Source of the DNA: DTU015 sp012837895
GTDB taxonomy: Bacteria; Bacillota; Sulfobacillia; Fermentithermobacillales; Fermentithermobacillaceae
Length of the DNA: 64,000 nucleotides
Direction: 5' to 3'
Assembly (NCBI GenBank): GCA_050952085.1
Contig: JBMNKH010000001.1
Span: forward strand, 421,953-485,952
Shown: in pieces, positions 8,857 to 17,422 of the stretch
Position numbering within the stretch: position 1 is the first letter of the stretch
Layout of the letters: each line of letters opens with the position of its first letter
Made by a program: the position numbers and the translations under genes
The notes under the pieces: model-generated
Database searches by the model: none
What the model saw: the letters and a program-made list of their open reading frames with translations, nothing else
Told to the model about the DNA's origin: nothing

Positions 8857-9549
8857 GTGCCATACCGCTGGAGTGAACAAAACACCGCCATACTGAGAAT
8901 CCGGACCCACCTTATCACTGAAAAGGATGACCCTGTCGATGTGATCGACAAGTACACCAAAGCCATAGCAGCGCCTGGGGATCTGGTGGGGATAGCTGAA
9001 TCAGTGGTAGCCATTATGCAGGGACGGGCTATTGATCCGGACGCTGTGAAGCCAGGAATCCTGGCCCGTCTCTTGTCCAGATTTGCACACCCCGATTCCA
9101 GTGTTTCGGCGGTGCGTTCAATGCAAATGGCTATCAAAGAAGTAGGGGTTCCCAAGATCATGGCAGCTGCGTTGTGTGCCCTGGTAGGAAAAATCCTAGG
9201 TATCAAAGGGTTGTTCTTCCGGGTGGCAGGTCCTGAAGTGGCCCAAATCGACGATTCCGGCGGAACAATGCCGCCGTTTGAGAGGCATATAATCCTTGGG
9301 CCCAAGCACCCTGACAGGGTGGCCAGGCAAGTGTGGAAACGAACAGGGTTATGGACTTTGATACTCGATGTCAACGATAAAGGGGCTGTAGACATACTCG
9401 GAAGTAGTCTCCCGCTCAAGCCCCATCAATCTGAGTTCATCAAACACGTCCTCAGGTCCAACCCCTTTGGCAACGACGATCAGAAAACCCCTCTCATATT
9501 GATCAAGTTCCTAAAACCAGGAGCCGGGGAAATCCCCGGCCCCGTATAG
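8857..9549 (+). CDS. F420-0:gamma-glutamyl ligase-like protein (CofE/FbiB fold)
   Basis: 230 residues. The sequence follows the coenzyme F420-0:L-glutamate ligase domain: IRTHLITEKDD at the start, GDLVGIAESVVAIMQGR, GVPKIMAAALCALVGKILGIKG and LDVNDKGAVDILGSS near the end. In archaea and actinobacteria this domain adds glutamate to coenzyme F420. No other F420 genes are seen here, and Firmicutes carry stand-alone relatives of unknown substrate, so the name states the fold rather than the reaction. The GTG start is preceded by TGAGGTGAG. It ends the forward gene run that begins with the AAA pair; the convergent SLH gene lies 21 bp beyond. Confidence 0.7.
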   Translation: MPYRWSEQNTAILRIRTHLITEKDDPVDVIDKYTKAIAAPGDLVGIAESVVAIMQGRAIDPDAVKPGILARLLSRFAHPDSSVSAVRSMQMAIKEVGVPKIMAAALCALVGKILGIKGLFFRVAGPEVAQIDDSGGTMPPFERHIILGPKHPDRVARQVWKRTGLWTLILDVNDKGAVDILGSSLPLKPHQSEFIKHVLRSNPFGNDDQKTPLILIKFLKPGAGEIPGPV

Positions 9550-9570
9550 ACATAGTCTTCTCTATGTTGC

Positions 9571-11877
9571 CTACTGTCTTGACTCTATCCTGATCTCAAC
9601 CGCTGTGTGACCGTCTAAGGCGACTCTCACAACATCACCCTTCCTGAGATCTTCCCAACCCAAGGTCCTGTTGTTGTAGCTAACCTTCGTTTCAGAATCT
9701 GCTATCACCAGAGTCTTCTCTCCCTGGTATTCGACAATCAGGACCGCCGCATAATCGTAGCGGGTAACGGTTTCAATCTTGCCATAGAGATCTCCGAAAG
9801 GAATTGCCTGCTTCGTAGCCAGAACTTCTATCTTTACCGCTTCTTCACCGTCGTGCTTCACCTTTACCTTGTCGCCAGCTGCCAGTCTGTCAGCGGAAAT
9901 CTTGGTAGTTCCCCGGAAGATTTCAGTTGCGGAGCCTACAGTGAGCACCAACTGCTTGCAGTCGTCCTGCTTTATGGTTATGATCCGTGTCCTGACAGTG
10001 GGTCCGGCCTTTATCTCAGCGATAATGCCTGTAGTTTCCTGAGCCTCATCGTATTTCTCAACGATCTCGACTTCTACTCCGTTATCTTTCGCCAGTTTCA
10101 CCCTTACCTTATCTCCGGCCTGTATCTGAGTCCTGGGTACAAGCTCGCCTTTGTATGTTACCTTCACATTGGAAGCCAGGGTGATTCTGTGGGTCTTGTT
10201 ACTGCTATCCTGTACTTCAATGCTCATTTCGTCCTTTGACACGCGTGTCCTGGTAACAACTCCTGAGACGTACCGGACCTCGCTCAGCCGTTCAATTACC
10301 TGTATATAGACAACCCGGTTGTCTACAATCACAAAAGCAGCTACATCGCCAACGGCCAGATCTTTGAAGCTTATGGTGTCGCCTTCGTACTTAATTACAA
10401 CGTCAGCATGCAGGGTTAAGGAACGCTTCCTGCCGGCATCAGTCTCGATTTCCAGGGTACGCGTACTGCCTGAGGTTTGCTTTGCCTTAATTGTGCCGGT
10501 CAGATGGGTACTTTCATCTTCAAGTATCCGGATATAGTACAGTTTGCCATTTTGCAGTTTCCCGAAAATAACGTCTCCTGCCGCAAGCCGGGAAGCTGCA
10601 TATTCGTAACGCCCGTCAGTTACTGTGCAATCCCGGTCCAGGGTAAGAGTCTCTGAACCCTTGTCTGTCTTAACTGTAATTACCACTTCGCCTTTGCTCG
10701 TGGTGAGTTTTGTTACAATCGTACCCACAATCTCACCGGTTTTTATTGGCGCGGGAGTGCCACGCTTGACTATGGTAATCAGAACTGCAACATCAGCCGG
10801 GTTGGTCAGTACCTTCACTGTATCCCCAACTCTGATGTCGCTTACCGAACCCTGTTTTGAGTCTTCCAGGAACACAACTGCATCCTTGGAAACCGGATAT
10901 TCGTACACCTTGCCTGAAGCAACCATGATTTCAATGGAATTCCTTGAGACATCAACCACGGTTCCCGTGATATAGTACGGCATCTCATCAGGAAGTTCTT
11001 CGTTGATCAGCCTGTCAAGTATGGCGGCCATCTCAGCCCTGGTAACCGGTTTGTTGGGCTGGAACGTGTTGTCAACGTATCCTTTGAACAGGCCCATGTC
11101 CACCGCTTGTGCTACGTATCCCCAATAGCCGTCAGGAATCGCCTTGGCATCTTTGAAATCCAATTTAGCATTCATCTTAGCTTCAGCAAGTTTGCCGTTT
11201 CCGCTGGCTCTGACCAAAGCTTTGGCTACCCATGCGCGGGTTGCCGGTTTTTCTGGATGCAGGTCATCCAGTTCCACCCATCCCTCATCCACAGCAATAA
11301 GGATGTATCCCAGGGACCATCTTGCGGATTCGGGCACATAGGGATACCATGAGCCGTTTGAGTAGAACCATCCAGGAGCGTCGTCATTTTCATACTTCCA
11401 GTAATACCAGTGGTTTTTCAGCCTCTTGTTATCTTGCTTCTTTATGTCCTGGTCAATGCTCAGATATATGCTACCAAACCTTTTCGCTAGTTCCTCAGCT
11501 TCATCTTCCAGGCCAAAAGCCCTCACCATCATGGCCAGGGCTTCAGCTTGTTTCACCGGATCATTGGGTTTGAATACATTGCCGTCGTAACCTGAAATTA
11601 TCCCAAAGCCACGCATCCTCAAAATGGATTCAAGCGCCCAGAAAGATGCCCCAACATCAGAGAAGCCCAGCTTGTGGGTCTGTTTCAAGACCTTCTCTGC
11701 CTGTTTCATCAGTTTTTCTATCATCTTGGCCATCTGCTTTTGCGACTTGCTCTTGGCTTCAGCGAACCCGGACATCCCCACCAGGATTGAAAACATCAAT
11801 ACCAGGACCAATGCAGTCCTAAGTATCAGTCTTGCTGACCTGGACGGCCGGTACGTAAGTTTTTTCCCACCAGCCAA
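9571..11877 (-). CDS. S-layer homology (SLH) protein with six tandem beta domains
   Basis: 768 residues, exported. A signal peptide spans residues ~1-41 (basic start, hydrophobic LVLVLMFSILVGMSGF, cleavage near AEA-K). A Lys/Gln-rich helix follows, then three SLH modules (about 50-110, 185-225, 240-295) with the usual FSDV, GYDGNVFKPNDPV and GYVDNTFQPNKPVTRAEMAA signatures that bind pyruvylated secondary cell-wall polymer. From ~300 to the end come six repeats of 70-80 residues, each with a G-x-I/V start, a central L-T-L strand and an L-x-x-GD-x-V motif. These look like structural repeats of a surface protein. TTG start with AGGAGGCGG upstream. It is convergent with the F420-ligase-like gene. 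Confidence 0.85.
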   Translation of the reverse strand: MAGGKKLTYRPSRSARLILRTALVLVLMFSILVGMSGFAEAKSKSQKQMAKMIEKLMKQAEKVLKQTHKLGFSDVGASFWALESILRMRGFGIISGYDGNVFKPNDPVKQAEALAMMVRAFGLEDEAEELAKRFGSIYLSIDQDIKKQDNKRLKNHWYYWKYENDDAPGWFYSNGSWYPYVPESARWSLGYILIAVDEGWVELDDLHPEKPATRAWVAKALVRASGNGKLAEAKMNAKLDFKDAKAIPDGYWGYVAQAVDMGLFKGYVDNTFQPNKPVTRAEMAAILDRLINEELPDEMPYYITGTVVDVSRNSIEIMVASGKVYEYPVSKDAVVFLEDSKQGSVSDIRVGDTVKVLTNPADVAVLITIVKRGTPAPIKTGEIVGTIVTKLTTSKGEVVITVKTDKGSETLTLDRDCTVTDGRYEYAASRLAAGDVIFGKLQNGKLYYIRILEDESTHLTGTIKAKQTSGSTRTLEIETDAGRKRSLTLHADVVIKYEGDTISFKDLAVGDVAAFVIVDNRVVYIQVIERLSEVRYVSGVVTRTRVSKDEMSIEVQDSSNKTHRITLASNVKVTYKGELVPRTQIQAGDKVRVKLAKDNGVEVEIVEKYDEAQETTGIIAEIKAGPTVRTRIITIKQDDCKQLVLTVGSATEIFRGTTKISADRLAAGDKVKVKHDGEEAVKIEVLATKQAIPFGDLYGKIETVTRYDYAAVLIVEYQGEKTLVIADSETKVSYNNRTLGWEDLRKGDVVRVALDGHTAVEIRIESRQ

Positions 11878-12131
11878 ACTTACCGCCTCCTATACTGGTT
11901 TGCATTTGGGTCAAGGTTGCCCCTGTTATGCTGGGACAAGTCAAACCCGAATGCTTTCAGCTATACAATCGACGGGAGGCGATTGCTTGTGGGTGTGTAT
12001 CATGCCATTTTTTGTTTGTGGTGCCTATTTATGTGGCTTGAATGCTCCTGACTTGGCGGCTTCTAGACTCGGCCTGTAACGCTTCGGCGGCCTGGCAGTT
12101 GGACAGAAGATGTGAAACTCAGCGGCCTTAA

Positions 12132-12632
12132 CTAACTCCCTTGGAGTCTCTCTAGGAGTTCTGAGTAGAATCCGGCGTCGCTATCGCATGAAGCTGAGAG
12201 CCGTTCCATGGGACACAATCCATCACCGGTGCGGTTTAGTATCGATGGCACGAATTCACGTCCATCCACCTGTATACCCCTGGCAGCAGCTTCAGCCAGC
12301 ACCGGTTGGCTCACCAGGCCTCCCCACATCGCCCTGGCCCTCATGAGCACTCCCAGTCTGAAAGCAGCGAGACCAAGCACCCTGTCGCCAAATACAAGAT
12401 TGGGGTGCTGGCGTGCAGTTTGGCCCATTCTCTGCAGGATCAGAAGAGCAGGCTTAATCCCACTGCCTTTTTCCCTATCCAGCACCTTTCCGTCAGCAAC
12501 AAGCACTGAAGACCATCCTGAATCAATCTGCTGTTTCGCTGATTCAAGGCTGAGGGAAATGCTGTGTTCATCTTGTCTGCAAGCCTTTGAACAGGTGCAA
12601 TCTTTCGAATCGGTTTGCTCAAATCTTGGCAA
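12132..12632 (-). CDS. DUF1893 family protein (deaminase-like fold)
   Basis: 166 residues. The core SSVLVADGKVLDREKGSGIKPALLIL, LVFGDRVLGLAAFRLGVLMRA and the ending NRTGDGLCPMERL match the DUF1893 family, which has a cytidine-deaminase-like fold and no established reaction. The first ~25 residues, which include a CTCSKAC cysteine pair, are an extra N-terminal segment. The TTG start lies four bases after GGGGGAAGG; a later start without the Cys segment is possible. The gene stands alone between the SLH gene and the dyad repeat locus. Confidence 0.7.
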   Translation of the reverse strand: MPRFEQTDSKDCTCSKACRQDEHSISLSLESAKQQIDSGWSSVLVADGKVLDREKGSGIKPALLILQRMGQTARQHPNLVFGDRVLGLAAFRLGVLMRARAMWGGLVSQPVLAEAAARGIQVDGREFVPSILNRTGDGLCPMERLSASCDSDAGFYSELLERLQGS

Positions 12633-12689
12633 ATGACCTTCCCCCTCATGACTAGTCTATCGTATGATACCAGGTCTTGCATACCTCAG

Positions 12690-12826
12690 CATCAACAAGG
12701 TATCAAGATCGGCCAGGTTTCCGCTGGACTCGATACGAAATCGACCACTTCCGCATCAAACCTGGTACTGAAATCAAGCACCTTAAGCCTAAGCTGGTAT
12801 CAAAACCGACCACGTTGGGAGCAAAC
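12690..12826. repeat. four phased dyad repeats related to the 43.6-44.1 kb array
   Basis: Four imperfect copies of a CTGGTATCAAAACCGACCA-type dyad begin at about 12697, 12729, 12762 and 12794, so spacing is 32, 33 and 32 bp. Between them the link CACTTCC-N6-AAACCTGGT recurs and matches the linker of the larger array at 43571-44074. A fifth, weaker copy may begin near 12655. The 12633-13054 gap holds no supported gene; the remainder looks unstructured apart from a small TTTTCCGGAAAA palindrome near 13013. Confidence 0.6.
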
Positions 12827-13054
12827 CTTAGGGTGTATCACTGCTTTCCCGCAATTGCCATGTCGCCGGTCAAGGCCGTATTCCCGCATGACCATTTAAG
12901 CATGTCATAACAGTTTTGGCACGAACCTGCAAACGCAAGTCTAAGTCACCGATCCAGGACATCAATCATCATCACATTCAAAAACCGGTGGGGATTTTCC
13001 TCCTGGTAATGATTTTCCGGAAAACAAGGCATCATATGTCTGAGGTGGTTAATC

Positions 13055-13501
13055 ATGCGAAACCTGTGGACCAGAGCCCTTTGGGGTGGCGTTACCGGAA
13101 TAGCTGCGATGGACATTATTTTGGGAATCGGCAGAAGCGCCGGATTGGTACAACTCAACCTGTTGGGGGGGCTGGCTGATCTGGTGTCAACCGGGGGCGT
13201 AGCGTATTCTACCAGCGGGGCAATCTTAGGTTTTGTGATCCATTTGCTTGCCGGTGTGTTGTGGGCGCTGCTTTTCGCCGTGATAGTGCGCAACTTGCAT
13301 TCCAGGCATAATCTAATCCTGGGGCTCATCAACGGGCTTGTCGTGTGGCTCCTGTGGGGACTTATCTTACCGCCTCTGGGAATCACGCCCCAACCGTGGA
13401 GTCTGGGGACTCCCAACACCATCATGACTTTGATAGCTAGCTTGGTCTATGGTTTAGCCACAGGGATTGCCACAAGCGAAGACCTTCTGGCAATAACGTG
13501 A
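13055..13501 (+). CDS. small integral membrane protein of unknown function
   Basis: 148 residues with four likely membrane segments: GVTGIAAMDIILGIG, SGAILGFVIHLLAGVLWALL, LILGLINGLVVWLLWGLILP and LIASLVYGLATGIA. No catalytic motif is visible. It resembles the loosely defined hypothetical membrane proteins of Firmicutes (YqhR/DUF1440-like), but I cannot place it firmly. The start is supported by GAGGTGG seven bases upstream. It is convergent with the DedA-family gene, whose 3' end lies 22 bp away. Confidence 0.65.
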   Translation: MRNLWTRALWGGVTGIAAMDIILGIGRSAGLVQLNLLGGLADLVSTGGVAYSTSGAILGFVIHLLAGVLWALLFAVIVRNLHSRHNLILGLINGLVVWLLWGLILPPLGITPQPWSLGTPNTIMTLIASLVYGLATGIATSEDLLAIT

Positions 13502-13522
13502 CAAAACAACGGGAACCTGACG

Positions 13523-14251
13523 TCAACAGTGGGTATCTTGGGCATTAGATGTATGCTTCCCGGTGGCTTGTTCGGCTTGAACTCTGTATTCTGCCTCTTC
13601 ATGCCTTTGTGTAGTTTGAGCAGTTTCATCAGATTCCGGGCGTCCGGGCTTAGATGTACCTTTCTGTGACGCCCATGCGCGGACCTTGTCCCAAAGCCCG
13701 AACCGGTTCCCCAGCCAGGCGAATGCCACCACCGCTATAGTAAGCCCCATTGTAACTATGTCAAAGTTCCGGTCCAGGAACGAAACAGCTTGTTCGCCAA
13801 GGAAGTACACCAAAGCGCCTTCCAGGAAGAACCGCGCCCCCCGTCCTACTACAGATGCAATCACGAAGGGCCAGACCTCTACCCTAAAGATACCGCCGGT
13901 CAAGGTAAAGAGTTTGAACGGAATGGGCGTAAAAGCTGCAATTCCCACCGCCCACCCTCCGTATTTGGAAAACAGGACTTCAATGGCTGAAATCTTATCT
14001 TGTGCGAAATACCTCTCAACAAGGGGCCTGCCTGCTTTTCTCCCAATGGCGTACCCGGCCAGGGCTCCTGCAATCGACGCCGAGCTTGCCAGCAACGCAT
14101 ACCAGAAACTCAAACCGGGGTTCATTAAAGCCATGGGTAACAGCACAACATCAGGAGGTATAGGGAAGAATATGGACTCACAAAAAGACAGCAACACCAG
14201 TCCCAACTGGCCGTATTCCAATATGATATCCACTGTCTCGGGACTGAGCAC
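13523..14251 (-). CDS. DedA/YqaA-family (SNARE-associated) membrane protein
   Basis: 242 residues. The DedA hallmark regions are visible: CESIFFPIPPDVVLLPMAL, the glycine-rich AGALAGYAIGRKAGRP, and the arginine-containing AFTPIPFKLFTLTGGIF plus GRGARFFLEGALVYFLG. Four to five membrane segments are predicted by eye. Members act as lipid scramblases (undecaprenyl phosphate or phosphatidylethanolamine flippases) in the cytoplasmic membrane. The last ~45 residues form a polar, probably disordered tail. The GTG start follows AAGGAGAGAG. It sits just downstream of rnpB in the minus direction. Confidence 0.85.
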   Translation of the reverse strand: MLSPETVDIILEYGQLGLVLLSFCESIFFPIPPDVVLLPMALMNPGLSFWYALLASSASIAGALAGYAIGRKAGRPLVERYFAQDKISAIEVLFSKYGGWAVGIAAFTPIPFKLFTLTGGIFRVEVWPFVIASVVGRGARFFLEGALVYFLGEQAVSFLDRNFDIVTMGLTIAVVAFAWLGNRFGLWDKVRAWASQKGTSKPGRPESDETAQTTQRHEEAEYRVQAEQATGKHTSNAQDTHC

Positions 14252-14347
14252 TGTACTCTCTCCTTAGTGTCCGGCTAACACGGAACACCTTTGAGGGGGT
14301 TGTAGCGTTCTCCGGGTTAGACTGGCCGAAGAGTGTTCAAAGAAATG

Positions 14348-14752
14348 GCAAGCAGGCCTGTAAGCCGGGTTCTGTCGAGGGTAGTCATCTATCTGGGAGA
14401 AAGGTTACCCTTTCCCTCAAGCGGCCATACCCAGGGGCTCAGCGGGCAACGTCATCGCCCCTCTATTCGGCCTTGCTCCGGGCGGGGTTTGCCTGGCCAG
14501 CCGGTCACCCGACTGCCGGTAGTCTCTTACACTACCATTTCACCCTTACCCCTGTCCGCCGTTTCCAGCCCTGGTTACCTAGAGGCTGGGCATGCCTCTG
14601 GTAAGGCAGGAACCACGTGACAGTGGCGGTATGTTTCTGTGGCACTTTCCCTAAGGTCACCCTTGCTGGGCGTTACCCAGCGCCCTGCCCTGTGGAGCCC
14701 GGACTTTCCTCAGGCAGCTTAAGGCCGCCCGCGACTACCTAGCCTGCTTACC
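14348..14752 (-). ncRNA. rnpB: RNase P RNA, class A-like
   Basis: About 405 nt on the minus strand. The conserved core is clear: GAGGAAAGTCCGGGCTCC near the 5' end, AGGGTGAAATGGTAGTGTAAG in the middle, GACAGAACCCGGCTTACAG near the 3' end, and the long terminal P1 stem formed by AGCAGGC and GCCTGCTT. The catalytic RNA matures tRNA 5' ends. Ends are set by P1 pairing and may be off by a few bases. Confidence 0.92.
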
Positions 14753-14982
14753 ACAACACAATATAACAAGGCCGGTGGAAGGCGTCAAAGCGTCCAATAA
14801 CGCTTGACATCCAGAAATACCGGCTACATAAGTCTACTTCTGCCTGGCTTCCTGTGTCAACCATTCCGGCCTGTCGTCTATTTCCTAGCTGCGCTCATAA
14901 ACCCTGGTCATCCAAAAGCTGCTATGGTCCCCAGCAAGTGCTCTGCAGTTTACATGCTGCCGATAGTAACCAACACATGCTC

Positions 14983-15546
14983 CTAGAATTCGACCATAGG
15001 TGCTTCTTCAGCCCCCTCTGCCATCTCAAAGTAGGTCCTAGGGCCAAACCCCATAAGTCTGGCAATGACCACAGCCGGGAACTGCTTGATTCGCGTATTG
15101 TAAACCCTGACCTGCTCATTGAATCTGAGCCGCTCTACTGCGATGCGGGTTTCAGTGCCGCTAAGTTCATCCATGAGCCTGATAAACTGGGCGTCCGCCT
15201 TGAGTTCAGGGTAGTTTTCTACAATCACCAACAGCCTGGCAAGAGCTGACTCAATCTCATTGCTTGCAGCTGTCCGTTCTTCAGGGGTTGCTGCCTGGTT
15301 TAGCCTTGCCCTTGCATCTGCAATGGCCGTGAACACTTCTTCTTCGTGTTGGGCATATCCCTTAACAGTAGCTACAAGGTTGGGGATCAGGTCGTGCCGC
15401 CTTTGCAGCTGGTTCTCTACCTGCGCCCACTGCCCGTCAATTGCCTCGCTCTGCCTCACAAGTCCGTTATAAGTCGAAACCAGCCAACCTCCGATAAGCA
15501 CTATTATCCCCAGTATTACCAGAAGACCAGTGATACCTTTCTTCAT
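14983..15546 (-). CDS. lemA: LemA family protein
   Basis: 187 residues. One N-terminal membrane segment (ITGLLVILGIIVLIGGWLV) is followed by the LemA helical domain: YNGLVRQSEAIDGQWAQVE, LQRRHDLIPNLVATVKGYA, IADARARL and the closing YNTRIKQFPAVVIARLMGF. LemA proteins are membrane-anchored helical bundles of unknown biochemical role. The gene lies 105 bp downstream of the TPM-domain gene on the same strand; LemA-TPM pairs are a common arrangement, so they probably form an operon. The start is supported by GGGAGGG. Confidence 0.9.
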   Translation of the reverse strand: MKKGITGLLVILGIIVLIGGWLVSTYNGLVRQSEAIDGQWAQVENQLQRRHDLIPNLVATVKGYAQHEEEVFTAIADARARLNQAATPEERTAASNEIESALARLLVIVENYPELKADAQFIRLMDELSGTETRIAVERLRFNEQVRVYNTRIKQFPAVVIARLMGFGPRTYFEMAEGAEEAPMVEF

Positions 15547-15651
15547 AGCTTTTCCCTCCCGTTACTCGCCTTGGTCAAACCGGTCCGTGTAAGGCGGTTG
15601 GACAAACTCCCTCTTCCTGTGCTGGTCCAATTTCATGCCAGGCCAGAGAGG

Positions 15652-16680
15652 TTACCACCTCCTGCTTGCACCGCCTCCGCCGCTCCTGCCGCCGCCAAAA
15701 CCTCTTGGGCCGAAGGACCCTCTTCCACTGGATCCACGACCCCCGCCAAACCCTCCGAAAAACGGCCCTGGCCCACCGGCAATCGGGCCTGAGCCCGGCG
15801 GCCTTACTATCGGCCTTGTCCTGTACCTCTTCTCGTCGTTATATCCGCAAACGGGACACCTATACGCCCTGACGGCAAGCCCACCTACTGATGCGGTAGC
15901 TTGCTGGATTATCTTATCAGTGATGACCAGCCTAGACTTGCACCTGGGACAGCGTCTTCTCTTTATGCCCTGATATGCCAGGAGGGCCACGGGCAGCAGT
16001 ATAATCCCTGCAACTAACAGCACCATTCCCGTTGGAATCCCCGGCTGCACATATCCATCCCCTGGAACAAGAGGCCAGTATCCCCCATGCTCCTTAATCT
16101 GGAGTTCTATGCCCGCATCCTGGGCAATGTATTCAGCCGCATTCAAGAGCCCTGCGTATAGGCCCTTTCCATATTCCTCATTCCTGAAATACGGAATCAT
16201 CATATCGAGGCATTCGCCTGCCCTGCCGTCAGTAATAACCGGCTCAAGCCCATATCCTACCTCCATGCGGAGCTCTCTTTCTTCCATGGAGAGGATCACA
16301 AGCAGACCCTTGTCCTCATTCTCCTGGCCGATTCCCCATTTCTCGTAAAGGTTGACCCCGTACATCTCTATGGATTCATCACCATGTTCACTCACAATCG
16401 CCACGGCAAAGGTAACCCCTGTTTGCTCCAAGACCGCGTCTACAAGGGCATTGAGACCGTCAATATCTGATTGGGTCAACACGCCAACATAGTCGTTTAT
16501 ATTCCCATTAGGCTCCGGATAGAGAGAGGCCGGATAGGCCAGGGAACCTGCCGAGACTATAATGGCCAGAGCCAAAACGGCAGTCCCGGCTAGTCTTGCA
16601 CGGTTCTTCCTGATTAAACCTGTTGTTGTCCCGCGAAATCTCAAGTTCAACATCATATTCAACATCTTAGCCGCCTGCAC
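15652..16680 (-). CDS. TPM-domain protein (YgcG family) with zinc ribbon and Gly-rich tail
   Basis: 342 residues. A signal or anchor segment (GTAVLALAIIVSAGSLAYP) precedes the TPM domain (~55-195; NDYVGVLTQSDIDGLNALVD, YEKWGIGQENEDKGLLVILS, VGYGLEPVITDGRAGECLD). A second membrane helix (GMVLLVAGIILLPVALLAY) is followed by a four-cysteine zinc ribbon (CPRCKS, CPVCGY) and a Gly/Arg/Ser-rich tail ending in RRW. TPM domains occur in photosystem II repair phosphatases and in bacterial membrane proteins of unknown role. The GTG at 16680 nearly touches its RBS; the ATG at 16665 is an alternative start. Confidence 0.82.
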   Translation of the reverse strand: MQAAKMLNMMLNLRFRGTTTGLIRKNRARLAGTAVLALAIIVSAGSLAYPASLYPEPNGNINDYVGVLTQSDIDGLNALVDAVLEQTGVTFAVAIVSEHGDESIEMYGVNLYEKWGIGQENEDKGLLVILSMEERELRMEVGYGLEPVITDGRAGECLDMMIPYFRNEEYGKGLYAGLLNAAEYIAQDAGIELQIKEHGGYWPLVPGDGYVQPGIPTGMVLLVAGIILLPVALLAYQGIKRRRCPRCKSRLVITDKIIQQATASVGGLAVRAYRCPVCGYNDEKRYRTRPIVRPPGSGPIAGGPGPFFGGFGGGRGSSGRGSFGPRGFGGGRSGGGGASRRW

Positions 16681-16762
16681 TCCCCCCTTTCAGCTTTGGC
16701 TTACTAATGCTATCACCAATATATATGTTACGAAAGACTGACCGTATAGTCGCAGCAGTCGT

Positions 16763-17176
16763 TCACGATTGCGAGATCAACTTGTGAAGGTCTAGAACAA
16801 GGTTGGACAAGGAATCAGCACGTTTATTCTGCTCCCTGGGTATGTGGTGGATTTCCCACTTGGGGAAAGACCGCAAGAGGTATTTTACCCGGTTGTAGAG
16901 GGGAAGCAAATTCCCGCTGGAAACTTTGAAGGAGCCTCTTATCTGTTCAACACACAAGTTCGAATCTGAATAAATAGCCACTTCGTCTATTCCCAGTTTC
17001 CTGGCCTGTTCAAGCCCTAAAATAACCCCTGAATACTCTGCAATGTTGTTGGTGGCATTCCCTAAAAACATGGCGCATTCTTTCTCAGGAAGGCCTTCAG
17101 CCAGAACCACTGCAGAACAGGCAGCCGGGCCCGGGTTGCCCCTACAGGCACCGTCTGTGAAAATAGTGGCTTTCAT
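16763..17176 (-). CDS. ribonuclease HI family protein
   Basis: 137 residues, the size of a minimal RNase HI. The acidic active-site residues are in place: TDGACRGNPGPA (first Asp), NNIAEY (Glu), YSDSNL (Asp) and NKRADSLSN (last Asp). It lacks the basic protrusion of the E. coli enzyme, as in Bacillus YpdQ-like and archaeal forms. It cleaves the RNA strand of RNA-DNA hybrids if active. Start supported by AGAGGGGG. It is a single gene between the TPM gene and the aminotransferase terminator. Confidence 0.88.
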   Translation of the reverse strand: MKATIFTDGACRGNPGPAACSAVVLAEGLPEKECAMFLGNATNNIAEYSGVILGLEQARKLGIDEVAIYSDSNLCVEQIRGSFKVSSGNLLPLYNRVKYLLRSFPKWEIHHIPREQNKRADSLSNLVLDLHKLISQS

Positions 17177-17337
17177 GGAATAACCCCCTCTGCCAACTAC
17201 TTTGACATAAACACACGGGTTCCTTCAATACTTATCGGGTGAAAGCCACGAATCATCTGTCCCAATTCCAGTCCATGAGTTCAGGCCCTGCGCCTAGGTT
17301 CTCAAATGTCCCAGCCAGCCCACGGCCAGTTTGAAAA

Positions 17338-17368
17338 GAGGAGTGGCTCATCAACTCAGCCACTCCTC
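17338..17368 (-). terminator. rho-independent terminator after the aminotransferase gene
   Basis: An 11-bp perfect stem (GAGGAGTGGCT / AGCCACTCCTC) with a 9-nt loop, followed on the minus strand by TTTTC. It lies 55 bp downstream of the minus-strand stop at 17423. Confidence 0.8.
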
Positions 17369-17422
17369 AGCCAAGCCGCTCCTCATATGGAATCCTGGAA
17401 ACACACAACCTTCCTACAGCAC

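Noticed and set aside
12946..13425. 159-codon minus-strand ORF
   Set aside because: It lies opposite the 13055-13501 membrane protein gene, whose hydrophobic pattern and RBS are convincing; this is its antisense shadow.
13686..14267. 193-codon plus-strand ORF
   Set aside because: Antisense shadow of the DedA-family gene, which has clear family motifs.
14333..14620. Plus-strand ORF inside the RNase P RNA
   Set aside because: The region matches the conserved core of RNase P RNA on the other strand; the ORF is incidental.
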